In this document: positions 50,038 to 59,788 of the stretch, one piece after another
Layout of the letters: each line of letters starts with the position of its first letter
How positions within the stretch are numbered: position 1 is the first letter of the stretch
Assembly (NCBI RefSeq): GCF_003258515.1
Contig: NZ_QGEH01000001.1
Coordinates: 1,736,001-1,800,000 of the forward strand
Reading direction: 5' to 3'
DNA: 64,000 bases
From: Marinobacter bohaiensis
GTDB taxonomy: Bacteria; Pseudomonadota; Gammaproteobacteria; Pseudomonadales; Oleiphilaceae
Notes under the pieces: model-generated
Database searches by the model: none
Told to the model about the DNA's origin: nothing
What the model saw: only the letters and a program-made list of their open reading frames with translations
Made by a program: the position numbers and the translations under genes

Positions 50038-50922
50038 ATGACCATATCTGCAACACACTCCGGCCGTATCGATCTGCATTGCCACAGTACCGCGTCCGAT
50101 GGCGTCCTGTCGCCGACCGAGTTGGTGGCACGGGCTGCGGAACGGGGGGTTACCCACCTGGCCTTGACCGACCACGATACCACCGCGGGCCTGCCGGAAG
50201 CGGCAAAGGCGGCCAACGACGCGGGCATTTGCCTGGTACCCGGCATTGAGCTGTCGTGCCAGTGGCGGTCACAAACGATTCATGTGGTGGGCCTGGGGTT
50301 CGACGACAATCACCCGCGCTGGCGCGAAGCCCTGGCTGGTCAGGCGGAAAACCGCTGGCGTCGAGCCCGGATGATTGCTGAGCGGCTGACCAGGCTGCGG
50401 GTCGACGATCTGCTCGACAAGGCGACTGCGCAGGCCGGTGGTGACGTACCCGGGCGCCCGCATTTTGCCCGGGTGCTGGTGGAGGAGGATGTCGTCCGGG
50501 ACAGCGGACAGGCGTTCAAGCGCTATCTGGGCGCGGGTAAACCCGGCGACGTTAAAGCCTGCTGGCCGTCACTGGAGACGGTGGTTCAGTGGATCATCGA
50601 TGCCGGCGGCGTTGCCGTGGTGGCGCATCCGCGCAAGTACAAGATGACGGCCACGCGTTTGCGGGCCCTGATGAGCGATTTTCGCGCCGCTGGCGGTCAT
50701 GGAATGGAAGTGCTGACGTCGGGGCAGTCCAGCGGGGATCTGGGCTTTCTCGTGGAGCTGTGCCGGCGGGAGGGTTACCTGGCGTCGCAGGGCAGCGACT
50801 TTCATTTTCCCGGCGCGGCCTGGTGCGAACTGGGTCGATTGCCGGGTGTGCTGCCAGACGACCTTGAGCCAGTCTGGCAGCGCCTTCCGGATTACTTCTC
50901 CGGCGCGTGGAACAGCAGGTAA
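50038..50922 (+). CDS. rnm: PHP-domain 5'-3' exoribonuclease RNase AM (YciV)
   Basis: 294 aa. Metal-binding motifs of the PHP domain: DLHCHSTASDG (about 12-22), LALTDHDTTAG (about 42-52), PGIELS (about 68), GRPHFARVLVE, VVAHPRK (about 195) and QGSDFHFP (about 251). E. coli YciV/RNase AM trims 5' ends of rRNA and also attacks 3',5'-phosphoadenosine-type substrates. ATG 50038. Its end overlaps the UPF0149 gene by 31 bases. Confidence 0.9.
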   Translation: MTISATHSGRIDLHCHSTASDGVLSPTELVARAAERGVTHLALTDHDTTAGLPEAAKAANDAGICLVPGIELSCQWRSQTIHVVGLGFDDNHPRWREALAGQAENRWRRARMIAERLTRLRVDDLLDKATAQAGGDVPGRPHFARVLVEEDVVRDSGQAFKRYLGAGKPGDVKACWPSLETVVQWIIDAGGVAVVAHPRKYKMTATRLRALMSDFRAAGGHGMEVLTSGQSSGDLGFLVELCRREGYLASQGSDFHFPGAAWCELGRLPGVLPDDLEPVWQRLPDYFSGAWNSR

Positions 50923-51434
50923 AGATCGGTCAGTGAGTCGGGGATGGCATCGGCCATTTCCTGGCTGAGCTTGTCGCTGTTGCGCACCTTTTCGAAGTCC
51001 TCGTCTTCGAACAGGCCGGACAGCGCCAGCATCGGTACCAGCAGATCCGCCGCTTCCTTTTCGTTAATACTCAGCCACTCGTCTTCGTGTTGCAGAAAGG
51101 TGTCGACGAACCCGGCGCACCAGTTTTCCAGCGCGTTCATGGGGTCTCCGTCCTCGGGCTCCGGCAGCTCCAGCGTCTCTCCCATATCCAGCGATGCCGC
51201 CATGGTGTCGCCCAGCTTGCCCACAGCCTGGCGGAAGGCATCCGGTACACCGGCGGCGGGCAGTTCGTCGAGTCCCGTGGCGATCAGGAACATGGCTTTC
51301 GCGTCCAGCTCGTTGGGGCCGACGACACTGGCGCTGACGACGCCGTGCAGGCCGAAGAAGTCCAGGGCGTCGTCGGCCCAGGGTTCGGCAAACAGGATGT
51401 CTTCGACCGCTTCGATTTCTTGGGGAGACAGCAT
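50892..51434 (-). CDS. UPF0149 (YgfB/YecA-like) protein
   Basis: 180 aa, acidic, all-helical. The segments ENWCAGFVDTF and a C-terminal DLYLLFHAP block identify the family. In Pseudomonas, YgfB modulates beta-lactam resistance through gene regulation; the function of this homologue is not known. No SEC-C zinc motif is present at the C-terminus, so it is the short YgfB-like form. Convergent overlap with rnm. Confidence 0.85.
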   Translation of the reverse strand: MLSPQEIEAVEDILFAEPWADDALDFFGLHGVVSASVVGPNELDAKAMFLIATGLDELPAAGVPDAFRQAVGKLGDTMAASLDMGETLELPEPEDGDPMNALENWCAGFVDTFLQHEDEWLSINEKEAADLLVPMLALSGLFEDEDFEKVRNSDKLSQEMADAIPDSLTDLYLLFHAPEK

Positions 51435-51521
51435 GGGGGTTCACTCCTGATCGGACGCTACAGAGTATAGCGGCTTAATATGCGGCACACAGTATGTCGT
51501 CGCATCGTGGTAATCAAGTGA

Positions 51522-51555
51522 CAATAAAAACGGGCCCCGAAGATTCGGGGCCCGT
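51522..51555 (-). terminator. Terminator of rne
   Basis: Near-perfect stem ACGGGCCCCGAA/TTCGGGGCCCGT, followed on the minus strand by TTTTT. Confidence 0.95.
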
Positions 51556-51611
51556 TCGAGAGCGGGCGGGGCCGGAGGCGTGTTGGCCTCCGGTGGCCTT
51601 CAGGGCGTCCT

Positions 51612-54600
51612 TCAGCTGTCGGACGAGCCCTTTTCCTCAGAGGTTGAGGTTTCGCGGGCCGGTGATTTGTCGGTAGCCGTACCCTGCTTGGCCGCCGCCT
51701 CGGCTGCCCGCTGACGCTTGCGGACTTCACGCGGATCGTTGTAGGCGCGACCGGAAGCCGTTACCGCCGGAGCGGCCTCTTTGTTTTCCGATCCCTTCGC
51801 CTGATCCTTGTCGGCATCCTGTCCAGTGGCTGCTTGCGTCGGCTTCTCCGGCTTGGGAGCCGGTTGGGCCGCTTCGGTCGCCGCTGGCTTGGCGCTGTCG
51901 CCGGTGTCGGCTTTATCGGGTGTATCGCCTGGTTTGGTGGCAACCGGTTTTTCCTCAGCCGCCTTCTCCGGTTTCGGCTCCCCGGCTACTTTCTCAGAAC
52001 GATTGCCCGCGTCGGCATCGCCCTTGGCCGTTTCCGCGGCCTGCGGTGGCTTGGGCTCAGTTTTCGGGGCAGGGCGTTCCTGCGCCGGTTTTTCGGCCTT
52101 TGTCTCGGCCTTGTCCGCCACCTGATCGGCCGGCTTGGGTTCCGGTTTGGTTGGCGTTGCCTGTGGCTCGGAAGGCTGCTGGTTTGCCGGCTTGCCGGTT
52201 TCCTCGGCCGCGGGCTTGGCAGCGACTTCCGGTTTGTCGCCTGATGAGCCTTCCGGCTTGCCGTTTGCGGCGGCCTTCTCCGGTGCCGGCTTATTCGGCT
52301 GGCTGGCGGATGTTTCTGCCTGCTCCGGGGCCGGTTGTTTGTCGTCTGCCTTGTTGGCTGCCGCCGGCTCCTGAGCCTTGGCATCTTTGGTCTGGTTGCC
52401 CTCGGTCGCCACCGGCTCGCGGGGCTGATCCTTGGCCGGTTCCGGCTTGGGCTTCGCCTCGGCCTGCGGCTTATCGTCGGTTTTGGCCGCTTCTGCCGGA
52501 GCGGGCGCCGGTTTCTCAGCCGGTTTGCTGTCGCCCGGCTGTGGCTTGTTGGCCTTGCGCTCCTCGCTCTGACGCGTGGGCTGCTCTACCGGCGAGCCGT
52601 CGCGATTACGCGGGCGGCGTGGCCGGCGACGCTTGTTGTCATCGCTGCGAGGCTTGCTGTCGTCACCGCGCGGTTTGCTCTCTTCGCGGTTTGACTGGGC
52701 CTGCTTCTCACTCTGTTGGCTGCTGCGGCCCTGTTCCTTGCTCTGCGGGTCGGGCTTAGCCTGATCCGTCTTGTTCTGATCGGACTTGGCCTGATCCGGT
52801 TTGGGCTTGTTGTCCTTCTGGCCCCGCTTGTCGGACTGGCGGTTATCCTTGCGCTTGCGATCGCCGCCCTTGTTGCCGTCCTGGGACTTCTGCTGTTGCT
52901 GGCCCTTGTTCTGCCCCTGCTGGTCGGACTGATCCGGCTGGTCGCCGCTGCGACGGCCGCGACTGCGGCGCTTGCCGCCGCCTTCGTCCGGTGACTGCCG
53001 ACGATTGTTTTCACCCTGACGGCGATTCTGGTTGCCGCTGCCGCTACGGTTGTCGTCACGGGCAACGCGGGACTTGCGACGATCCTGACGACCACCGCCG
53101 GTGTCGCGACGCTGGGACTGGTTGCGACGGTCCTGATGGTTCTTGTCGCTGCCGGATTCACTCTGTGCCGGCTCTTCGCTGAAGAATGCCGAGAGCTTGC
53201 GGGACAGGCGCTTGAACAGGCCCTCTTCCTGCTGCTCCTGGGGCTGCGGCTGTTCAGCGGCGCGAGGGGCCGGAGCGACCGGGCGAATGCCTTTGACGGC
53301 GGCCTCTTCACGGGGCGGCTGTTCGCGGGCGACGCGCGTCTCGACGGTTTCCTCTTCCTTGAAGTCCTGGGCCAGCTCGTAGCTTGAGCCGCGTTCGACG
53401 GCGCTGACTTCGTCCTCGCGGACACGCAGGATTTCAAAGTGCGGCGTGTCGATGTGGGGGTTCGGAACCACCAGCACCGTCACTTCCTGGCGGGCCTCGA
53501 TGTCAGCGAGCTGCTTGCGCTTCTCGTTGAGCAGGAAGGTCGCCACGGACACCGGCACAATGGCGCGGACCTCGCCGGTCTTGTCCTTGGAGGACTCCTC
53601 GTAGATCAGGCGCATGATGCTCAGCGCCAGCGACTCGATCCCGCGGATGGTGCCCTGGCCGTCACAGCGCGGGCAGACTTCACTGCGAGTCTCGCCCAGG
53701 GAAGGACGCAGGCGTTGACGGGACATTTCCAGCAGGCCGAAGCGGGAGATCTTGCCCACCTGGACGCGGGCGCGGTCCAGTTCCAGCGCTTCGCGGACTT
53801 TCTGTTCGACTTCGCGCTGGTGTTTGGCCGGAGTCATGTCGATGAAATCGATCACGATCAGGCCACCGATATCACGCAGGCGCAGCTGGCGGGCGACTTC
53901 CTCGGCCGCTTCCAGGTTGGTTTGCAGCGCGGTTTCTTCGATGTCGTGACCTTTGGTGGCCCGCGACGAGTTGATGTCGATAGACACCAGGGCCTCGGTC
54001 GGGTCGATCACGATGGAGCCACCGGACGGCAGCTTCACTTCGCGCTGGAACGCGGTCTCGATCTGGCCTTCGATCTGGTATCGGCTGAACAGCGGGATTT
54101 CGTCCTTGTACAGCTTGATCTTGTTCTCGAAGGAGGGCATGACCGCCTGGACAAAGCTCAGGACATCTTCGTGCACCACTTCGGAGTCGATCAGTACTTC
54201 GCCAATGTCCTGGCGCAAGTAGTCGCGTACGGCGCGAATAATAACGTTGCTTTCCTGATGGATCAGGAACGGGGCCTGACGGCTGGCGGACGCGTCGGTA
54301 ATGGCCTGCCAGATCTGGGTCAGGTAGTTGAGGTCCCACTGCAGCTCTTCGGAGCTGCGGCCGATGCCCGCGGTGCGCACGATCACACCCATGTTGCGGG
54401 GCACTTCAACGCCGTTCATGGCTTCCTTGAGCTGGGCGCGCTCCTCGCCCTCGATGCGGCGGGAAATGCCGCCGGCGCGAGCGTTGTTGGGCATCAGCAC
54501 CAGGTAACGGCCGGCCAGGGAAATGAACGTGGTCAGGGCCGCGCCCTTGTTGCCGCGCTCTTCCTTGTCGACCTGAACAATGACTTCCTGGCCTTCTTTC

Positions 54601-54884
54601 AGGACGTCCTTGATGTTGATCTTGCCGTCAATGTCCTTGGGGGACTTGCTGAAGTATTCCTTGGAGATTTCCTTGAGAGGGAGGAAGCCGTGACGCTCGG
54701 CGCCAAAGTCGACGAAGGCGGCTTCAAGGCTGGGCTCGATACGGGTGATCTTGCCCTTGTAGATGTTGGATTTCTTCTGTTCCCGGTTGCTCGCTTCGAT
54801 GTCGAGATCGAAGAGACGTTGTCCGTCTACCAAAGCAACACGCAACTCCTCGGGGTGAGTTGCATTGATCAGCATTCTTTTCAT
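51612..54884 (-). CDS. rne: Ribonuclease E
   Basis: 1090 aa. Catalytic half: S1 domain (about 35-120), 5' sensor and RNase H-like parts, catalytic Asp in [12 protein letters not shown] (about 305) and VIDFIDM (about 348), zinc-link CPRCDGQG (about 406-409). The C-terminal half is disordered: an Arg-rich RNA-binding block near 595-660, Gln/Lys-rich stretches, and several hundred residues of Pro/Ala/Lys/Glu low complexity ending with the [11 protein letters not shown] motif typical of pseudomonad enzymes, a likely partner-docking peptide. It initiates mRNA decay and processes rRNA/tRNA at the membrane. A leader of about 515 nt precedes it. Confidence 0.97.
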   Translation of the reverse strand: MKRMLINATHPEELRVALVDGQRLFDLDIEASNREQKKSNIYKGKITRIEPSLEAAFVDFGAERHGFLPLKEISKEYFSKSPKDIDGKINIKDVLKEGQEVIVQVDKEERGNKGAALTTFISLAGRYLVLMPNNARAGGISRRIEGEERAQLKEAMNGVEVPRNMGVIVRTAGIGRSSEELQWDLNYLTQIWQAITDASASRQAPFLIHQESNVIIRAVRDYLRQDIGEVLIDSEVVHEDVLSFVQAVMPSFENKIKLYKDEIPLFSRYQIEGQIETAFQREVKLPSGGSIVIDPTEALVSIDINSSRATKGHDIEETALQTNLEAAEEVARQLRLRDIGGLIVIDFIDMTPAKHQREVEQKVREALELDRARVQVGKISRFGLLEMSRQRLRPSLGETRSEVCPRCDGQGTIRGIESLALSIMRLIYEESSKDKTGEVRAIVPVSVATFLLNEKRKQLADIEARQEVTVLVVPNPHIDTPHFEILRVREDEVSAVERGSSYELAQDFKEEETVETRVAREQPPREEAAVKGIRPVAPAPRAAEQPQPQEQQEEGLFKRLSRKLSAFFSEEPAQSESGSDKNHQDRRNQSQRRDTGGGRQDRRKSRVARDDNRSGSGNQNRRQGENNRRQSPDEGGGKRRSRGRRSGDQPDQSDQQGQNKGQQQQKSQDGNKGGDRKRKDNRQSDKRGQKDNKPKPDQAKSDQNKTDQAKPDPQSKEQGRSSQQSEKQAQSNREESKPRGDDSKPRSDDNKRRRPRRPRNRDGSPVEQPTRQSEERKANKPQPGDSKPAEKPAPAPAEAAKTDDKPQAEAKPKPEPAKDQPREPVATEGNQTKDAKAQEPAAANKADDKQPAPEQAETSASQPNKPAPEKAAANGKPEGSSGDKPEVAAKPAAEETGKPANQQPSEPQATPTKPEPKPADQVADKAETKAEKPAQERPAPKTEPKPPQAAETAKGDADAGNRSEKVAGEPKPEKAAEEKPVATKPGDTPDKADTGDSAKPAATEAAQPAPKPEKPTQAATGQDADKDQAKGSENKEAAPAVTASGRAYNDPREVRKRQRAAEAAAKQGTATDKSPARETSTSEEKGSSDS

Positions 54885-55023
54885 GAAGAACGAGTTTCCT
54901 GTCGGTTACGACGGAAACCGGCCGAATCGGCGCTCATCGGCGAGGCAGGATAGCGGTGGCTGAATGACAACAGCCGGACACAGTCAGACGTGGGCGGCAA
55001 GCCGCTCCAGGGGTCTGAGAACA

Positions 55024-55070
55024 CTCACGGCTTGTTGCTCCTGCGTTTGCGGGGAAAAACCGTAACGATT
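55024..55070 (-). promoter_or_regulatory. RNase E leader element (rne5-like hairpin)
   Basis: On the minus strand the leader reads CGGTTTTT, a loop with AAACGCAGGA, then AAGCCGTGAGT. The arms pair with G:U, giving a stem-loop like the hp2 element through which RNase E cleaves and limits its own mRNA. Assignment is from memory of the family pattern, so moderate confidence. Confidence 0.5.
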
Positions 55071-55407
55071 CAGTGTCGGTTGAAACATACTATCCAGTTC
55101 AAGTTCACACCGGCTCCAAGGTCTCACGTCATATTCATAAGCTGGACGGCCCGGGCCGGCGTGATTCAAATGATTCTTCGCGATGTCACCCGCCGGTTTT
55201 CCGTGCGGATTGAACATGTCCACCTTCAAACCCCGGATCCCCATGGATCAACAGGCGTCGAGGCGGTGCCTTCTGCTCTCTGCGCGACGGCCTAGTCTGT
55301 CTCGGGCCGCCAGCATTCAAAGTCTTGACTCGTGTCGGTATACTTCCGGCTCGCTTGGATCGATTACCTTACTGTATGAGGTCGATTAGAGCATAAAAGC
55401 AGGCCGG

Positions 55408-55436
55408 AACATAACAGCAATGTTTCGGGCCGTCAA
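55408..55436 (-). promoter_or_regulatory. Sigma-70 promoter of rne
   Basis: Minus strand: -35 TTGACG (55431-55436), 17-bp spacer, -10 TATGTT (55408-55413). Start site near 55401 gives a leader of about 515 nt. Confidence 0.7.
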
Positions 55437-55469
55437 TCCTGCACAGAACCTCCGGAATGCCACCTCACT

Positions 55470-56588
55470 ATGCCCAGGCAGAAACCCGCAAGAAACCGTC
55501 CCGGCCGCTCGCGTCCCGTCAACCGCAAAGCCAGTCCGTCCGCCGGGACGGATAGGCGTGCCCGGCGCGAAGCGGCCAAGCCCGCCGCCCGGCCACAGTC
55601 CGCGTCGCCGAAGGCGGCCGAGCCCGTCAAGACCAGCGTGCGTTGGGTGTCCATCGATGAGGATGGTGCCGGGCAGCGGCTGGACAACTTCCTGCTGACC
55701 CAGCTTAAGGGGGTGCCCAAGAGCGTCGTCTATCGGATCGTGCGTAAGGGCGAAGTGCGCATCAACAAAAAGCGCGCCAAGCCGGACACGCGCCTGACGG
55801 CTGGCGACCAGGTGCGTATCCCGCCAGTGGTCAGCCAGGAGAAGCCGCCGGCGCCGGTGCCGGGTGCCCGCGTTCGCAAGCTGGTGGAGGCGGCGATCCT
55901 GTTCGAAAGCGACGATCTCCTGGTCGTCAACAAGCCCCAGGGGATGGCCGTGCACGGCGGCAGCGGCCTGAGTTTCGGTCTGATCGAGGCGCTCAGGGCG
56001 GCGCGGCCGGAGGCGCGCTTTCTCGAGCTGGTGCACCGGCTCGATCGCGATACCTCCGGTTTGATTATGGTGGCCAAGAAGCGATCGGCGTTGCGGCATC
56101 TGCAGGACGAGATCCGCGCCAAACGCGTCACCAAGCATTATCACGCGTTGGTGGCGGGGCATTGGCCCGCAGGGCGCACCGAGGTGGATGTCCCGCTGGA
56201 GCGATTCGAGTTGCGTTCGGGGGAGCGGATGGTGCGGGTGTCGGACGCCGGCAAAACGGCGCTGACCCGCTACCGTGTGCTGGAGTTGTTCGACGGCTAC
56301 AGCCTGGTCCAGGCGTTTCCGGTCACCGGTCGCACCCACCAGATCCGTGTGCACTCGGCTTTTGCCGGTCATCCGATAGCGGGTGACGACAAGTATATGG
56401 ATGATGTCAGTCTCAAGGCATTTCGAAGTCAGGGTGGTCAGCGGTTGATGCTCCATGCCTTTGCGCTCGAGCTGACGCTGCCGAACGGCGAAACGGCAAG
56501 GTTCGAGGCGGCCTACGAACTGGTCTTCGAGCAGCTGCTGGAGCGGTTGAAAGCCCGGCGAGCCGCCCAGGCGGCAGGTCCGGAGTAG
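55470..56588 (+). CDS. rluC: 23S rRNA pseudouridine synthase RluC
   Basis: 372 aa. A basic, disordered N-terminal extension (1-55), an S4 RNA-binding domain (about 68-125) and the RluA-type catalytic domain with HRLDRDTSG (about 190-198, catalytic Asp) and GRTHQIRVHSAF (about 289). RluC makes pseudouridines 955, 2504 and 2580 in E. coli. Divergent from rne, as in E. coli and Pseudomonas. The extension is longer than in E. coli and its role is unknown. Confidence 0.94.
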   Translation: MPRQKPARNRPGRSRPVNRKASPSAGTDRRARREAAKPAARPQSASPKAAEPVKTSVRWVSIDEDGAGQRLDNFLLTQLKGVPKSVVYRIVRKGEVRINKKRAKPDTRLTAGDQVRIPPVVSQEKPPAPVPGARVRKLVEAAILFESDDLLVVNKPQGMAVHGGSGLSFGLIEALRAARPEARFLELVHRLDRDTSGLIMVAKKRSALRHLQDEIRAKRVTKHYHALVAGHWPAGRTEVDVPLERFELRSGERMVRVSDAGKTALTRYRVLELFDGYSLVQAFPVTGRTHQIRVHSAFAGHPIAGDDKYMDDVSLKAFRSQGGQRLMLHAFALELTLPNGETARFEAAYELVFEQLLERLKARRAAQAAGPE

Positions 56589-56634
56589 CCAGGCGGCAGA
56601 CCAGAATCAGATTGTGCAAAGAGAAGGAGTATTC

Positions 56635-57294
56635 GTGACCCCGAAAGTCGTTATTTTTGACTGGGACGGCACCCTCATCGATTCCGTCGATCATATCGCC
56701 GGCAGTCTGCATCAGGCGGCAACCGAGCTGGGATTCCCGGCCCGCGAGATGGATGCCTATCGCGATATCATTGGTCTGGGCATCGTGGAGGCGCTGCAGA
56801 CGCTGTATCCCGGTATGAGTGAAGCGGAGGTGCAGGCGATGCGGGAGGGCTACGCCAGGCACTTCTTTACCAAGAAAACCGCGCCGCAGAATATTTTTCC
56901 CGGGATCGGTGAATTGTTGGTGGACCTGAAAACCGGCCGTGCCCAGTTGGCGGTGGCGACCGGGAAAAGTCGCCGCGGGATGACGCGGGCGCTTGCGTCG
57001 AGTGGGTTGGGGCCGCACTTCGCTATCACCCGTTGCGCCGACGAGACCCGCTCCAAGCCGGATCCGGCGATGTTGCATGAGATCCTGGCGCACTTTGATA
57101 TCGCGCCCGATGAGGCCGTGATGATCGGGGATACGGTTTACGACATGGAGATGGCCCAGCGAATCGGGATGCCGGCCATTGGCGTGGAGTGGGGTGTTCA
57201 TAAGCGCGACCGTCTCGAGCTCTATGCGCCGCAGGCGATTGTCGAGGATGTGCCGGGGTTGCGGCGGGCTCTCGAGCTCGACACATCGGCGTGA
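56635..57294 (+). CDS. HAD-family phosphatase (Gph-like)
   Basis: 219 aa. HAD motif I FDWDGTLIDS (about 8-17), motif II VATGKS (about 107), Lys in RSKPDPAML (about 140), and motif IV MIGDTVYDMEMAQ (about 163-175) are complete. A helical cap occupies about 20-85. Probably dephosphorylates a small phosphometabolite; phosphoglycolate is possible. GTG 56635 with AAGGAG is chosen. It lies between rluC and the S49 peptidase on the same strand, the usual place in pseudomonads. Confidence 0.88.
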   Translation: MTPKVVIFDWDGTLIDSVDHIAGSLHQAATELGFPAREMDAYRDIIGLGIVEALQTLYPGMSEAEVQAMREGYARHFFTKKTAPQNIFPGIGELLVDLKTGRAQLAVATGKSRRGMTRALASSGLGPHFAITRCADETRSKPDPAMLHEILAHFDIAPDEAVMIGDTVYDMEMAQRIGMPAIGVEWGVHKRDRLELYAPQAIVEDVPGLRRALELDTSA

Positions 57295-57359
57295 GGCGTC
57301 CCGGGTCCAGCGGGCGATTGATACGAACGGTCTAACGATAACGCAGTAAGGAAGCGAGC

Positions 57360-58373
57360 ATGTCTGATTGGGATGGTGATAAACGGTCGGGATGGGATTC
57401 CGAGCAAAACACAGCGGATGCATCAAGCAAGAGCACGGACAAAGGTCGGGACTGGAAGCTGATCGAGAAGCTGGTCATGTCGCTGCAGTCGGAGCAGCGT
57501 AAGAGTCGGCGTTGGGGGATCTTCTTCAAGGCGCTCACCTTTATCTACCTTTTTGCGCTGCTGTTCATGTTGCGCGGGCCGGTGAGTGAGGGGCTGGATG
57601 CCTCCGCGGGGCCTCATACCGCTCTGGTAGAGATCAACGGCCCCATCGCCGCCGATGAAGAGGCCAGTGCCGACAATATCGTGGGAGCGCTGCGGGATGC
57701 GTTCGAGGCCCCGGATGCCCGGGCGGTGGTGTTGCGCATCAACAGTCCGGGGGGCAGTCCGGTGCAGGCGGGTTACGTCAACGACGAGATTGAGCGTCTC
57801 AAGGCGGAGCACCCGGACAAGAAGGTCTACGCGGTGATCTCCGATATCGGGGCGTCCGGCGCCTATTACATCGCCGTGGCCGCGGACGAGATCTATGCCG
57901 ATAAAGCCAGTCTGGTGGGATCGATTGGCGTCGTGGCCGGCGGGTTCGGATTCACTGGGCTCATGGACAAGGTGGGGGTCGAGCGCCGGCTCTATACGGC
58001 CGGCGAGAACAAGGCTTTCCTGGATCCGTTTTCACCCGAGAAGCCGGGCGAAGTCGATTTCTGGCAAAACGTCCTGGAAACCACGCATCAGCAGTTCATC
58101 GAGCAAGTGCGCGAAGGGCGTGGCGATCGCCTGAAGGAAAGCGACGAGCTGTTCAGCGGCCTGGTGTGGACCGGTGAGCAGGCGCAGGATCTGGGGCTGG
58201 TCGACGGCCTTGGCAGTGCCAGCTACGTGGCCCGCGATATCGTGGGTGCCGAAGAACTGATCGATTACAGTCGCCGGCCGTCTCCCTTCAAGCAGTTGAT
58301 CGAGGAGCTGGGTGTGTCGGTTGGCAGTGGTCTGGCCGACACGCTGGTTCAGTCCCGTCTGGAGTTGCGATAG
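57360..58373 (+). CDS. sppA: S49-family peptidase (signal peptide peptidase SppA, short form)
   Basis: 337 aa. Cytoplasmic N-terminal segment, one membrane helix (about 55-75), then the protease domain. Nucleophile Ser166 in DIGASGAYYIA and general-base Lys218 in AGENKAFLDPF are 52 residues apart, as in Bacillus SppA. NSPGGSP (about 128) is the oxyanion loop. It digests cleaved signal peptides in the membrane. Its end overlaps the maf gene by 25 bases (convergent). Confidence 0.92.
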   Translation: MSDWDGDKRSGWDSEQNTADASSKSTDKGRDWKLIEKLVMSLQSEQRKSRRWGIFFKALTFIYLFALLFMLRGPVSEGLDASAGPHTALVEINGPIAADEEASADNIVGALRDAFEAPDARAVVLRINSPGGSPVQAGYVNDEIERLKAEHPDKKVYAVISDIGASGAYYIAVAADEIYADKASLVGSIGVVAGGFGFTGLMDKVGVERRLYTAGENKAFLDPFSPEKPGEVDFWQNVLETTHQQFIEQVREGRGDRLKESDELFSGLVWTGEQAQDLGLVDGLGSASYVARDIVGAEELIDYSRRPSPFKQLIEELGVSVGSGLADTLVQSRLELR

Positions 58374-58966
58374 GCCGCGGCAATCGGTTCGATGCCCTGT
58401 TCGGCCAGCAGGTCAATAAGCGCGATCAGTGGCAGGCCAATCAGGCTGTTGGGGTCGCGCCCCTCGAAACTGCGAAACAGGGCGATGCCCAGTCCCTCCA
58501 TTCGAAAGCTGCCGGCGCAGTCGTAGGGCTGCTCCACGTTGAGGTACTGGTCGATCTGCTCCTCGCTCAGGTCGCGGAAGTGGACGCGGAACGGTTCCAC
58601 CAGGCTCCAGGTGTTGCCGGAATCGGCATCGGTCAGCGCCAGCCCTGTCAGGAACAGGACCGACTGGCCGCTGCAGGCCGCCAGTTGTCGGCAGGCGGTC
58701 TCATGGCTGCCGGGTTTGGCCAGCAGCGTTCCGTCGGCCAGTTCCGCCACCTGGTCCGAACCGATAATCAGGTGTCCGGGATGGCGCTCGGCGAGGGCGG
58801 CCGCTTTTTCCTCGGCCAGTCGCAGGGCCAGCTCTTCCCCGCGCTCTCCCGGTTGCGGTGTTTCGTCGATATCCGGGGAGGCGCACGTGAACGGCAGCCG
58901 CAGGCGTTCCAGCAGTGCTTTTCGATAAGGCGAGGATGAGGCGAGCAACAGTGGTTTAGGGAGCAT
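58349..58966 (-). CDS. maf: Maf-like nucleoside triphosphate pyrophosphatase (YceF type)
   Basis: 205 aa. LLLASSSPYRKALLERL (5-21), the catalytic Asp in IIGSDQVAEL (about 67-76) and the IGLPL segment near the C-terminus are Maf signatures. The YceF subgroup hydrolyses 7-methyl-GTP. It is transcribed away from yceD, and the two are divergent as in Escherichia. GGGAG before ATG. Confidence 0.92.
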   Translation of the reverse strand: MLPKPLLLASSSPYRKALLERLRLPFTCASPDIDETPQPGERGEELALRLAEEKAAALAERHPGHLIIGSDQVAELADGTLLAKPGSHETACRQLAACSGQSVLFLTGLALTDADSGNTWSLVEPFRVHFRDLSEEQIDQYLNVEQPYDCAGSFRMEGLGIALFRSFEGRDPNSLIGLPLIALIDLLAEQGIEPIAAAYRNSRRD

Positions 58967-59104
58967 GGCGATCCGGGGCGTCAGAGTTGAAAGGTTAAAG
59001 CGAGACTCAGAATACCTGACTCGGGAAATGGCCGAAATCCTGATTCCTTGATTGTATCCGGTTGTGGAAAGGCTGGTAGTTGCCGAAATAACGGGCAGAA
59101 GCCT

Positions 59105-59133
59105 TTGACAGGGCGGGGGTTGGGCCCTAAAAT
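59105..59133 (+). promoter_or_regulatory. Strong promoter immediately before yceD
   Basis: -35 TTGACA (59105-59110), 17-bp spacer, -10 TAAAAT (59128-59133). The expected start site is near 59140, 3 bases from the yceD ATG at 59143. Confidence 0.8.
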
Positions 59134-59142
59134 TGCGCGCCT

Positions 59143-59688
59143 ATGTCGAATGCCGAGCTGCCCCGGATCGTTGACCCGAACAAATTCGCTGAACAGAAAG
59201 CGAATCTGGAAGGGGTCATTGCGTTGCGTTGCCTCTCTCGTTTTGCAGGTTTGCTGCAGGAAGTGGAAGGCGATGTCCGAGTGCATTTGCAGTTTGGAAT
59301 GGATGCGGAACGGCGCCGTGTTGTTGAAGGGCGTCTGGAAGCACCGGTTGTGCTGGAGTGCCAGCGCTGTATGTCGCCCATGCAGACCACGCTCAACTCC
59401 ACGTTCAAGCTGGGATTGGTGATCAGTGACGAACAGGCGCGTCAGTTGCCGCGTGAACTTGAACCTTTCCTGATTGAAAGCTTTGAGGCGGATCTCTGGC
59501 AGTTGGTCGAAGACGAACTGTTGCTGGCAATGCCGCCCTATCCGTTGCATGAGCGGGATCAGTGCCCGGCAGCGGAAACGCTCGAGTCGCTTGAAGGTCA
59601 GGTTGACGAAAACCCGGCCGACGAACCGGAGCAGCGCGAGAATCCGTTCAGCGTTCTGGCGGAACTCAAGAAAAAAGACGATCACTGA
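59143..59688 (+). CDS. yceD: YceD (DUF177), 23S rRNA accumulation protein
   Basis: 181 aa. The Cys pair in VLECQRCMSPM (about 69-79) and DEEQ-like SDEQARQLP plus the C-terminal NPFSVLAELKKK are DUF177 features. In E. coli YceD is needed for normal 23S rRNA levels. ATG 59143 has no Shine-Dalgarno and sits at the predicted transcript start, so the mRNA may be leaderless. rpmF follows 100 bases later on the same strand. Confidence 0.92.
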   Translation: MSNAELPRIVDPNKFAEQKANLEGVIALRCLSRFAGLLQEVEGDVRVHLQFGMDAERRRVVEGRLEAPVVLECQRCMSPMQTTLNSTFKLGLVISDEQARQLPRELEPFLIESFEADLWQLVEDELLLAMPPYPLHERDQCPAAETLESLEGQVDENPADEPEQRENPFSVLAELKKKDDH

Positions 59689-59788
59689 TTCGCAGTGCGT
59701 CGCGGAACAGGTCGGTCACCGGGCAGGTCCGGTGTCGGCGCATTGATTGTTTACGCATTGATAGTTTAATAGCTCAGGAGTTTATACC

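Larger units (their letters stand above)
54885..55469. other. Gene-free interval between rne and rluC
   Basis: 585 bases with divergent genes on both sides. On the minus strand it contains a strong promoter (55408-55436) and the long rne leader with a conserved-looking hairpin at 55024-55070. An 86-codon minus frame (54984-55244) lacks a ribosome site and is not called. No clear rluC promoter is seen. Confidence 0.65.

Noticed and set aside
51600-53200. Apparent repeat-rich DNA in the rne 3' half
   Set aside because: Irregular codon repeats for Pro, Ala, Lys and Glu inside one open frame, not a tandem-repeat or CRISPR array.
54984-55244. 86-codon minus frame in the rne leader
   Set aside because: No ribosome-binding site, odd composition, overlaps the structured leader element.
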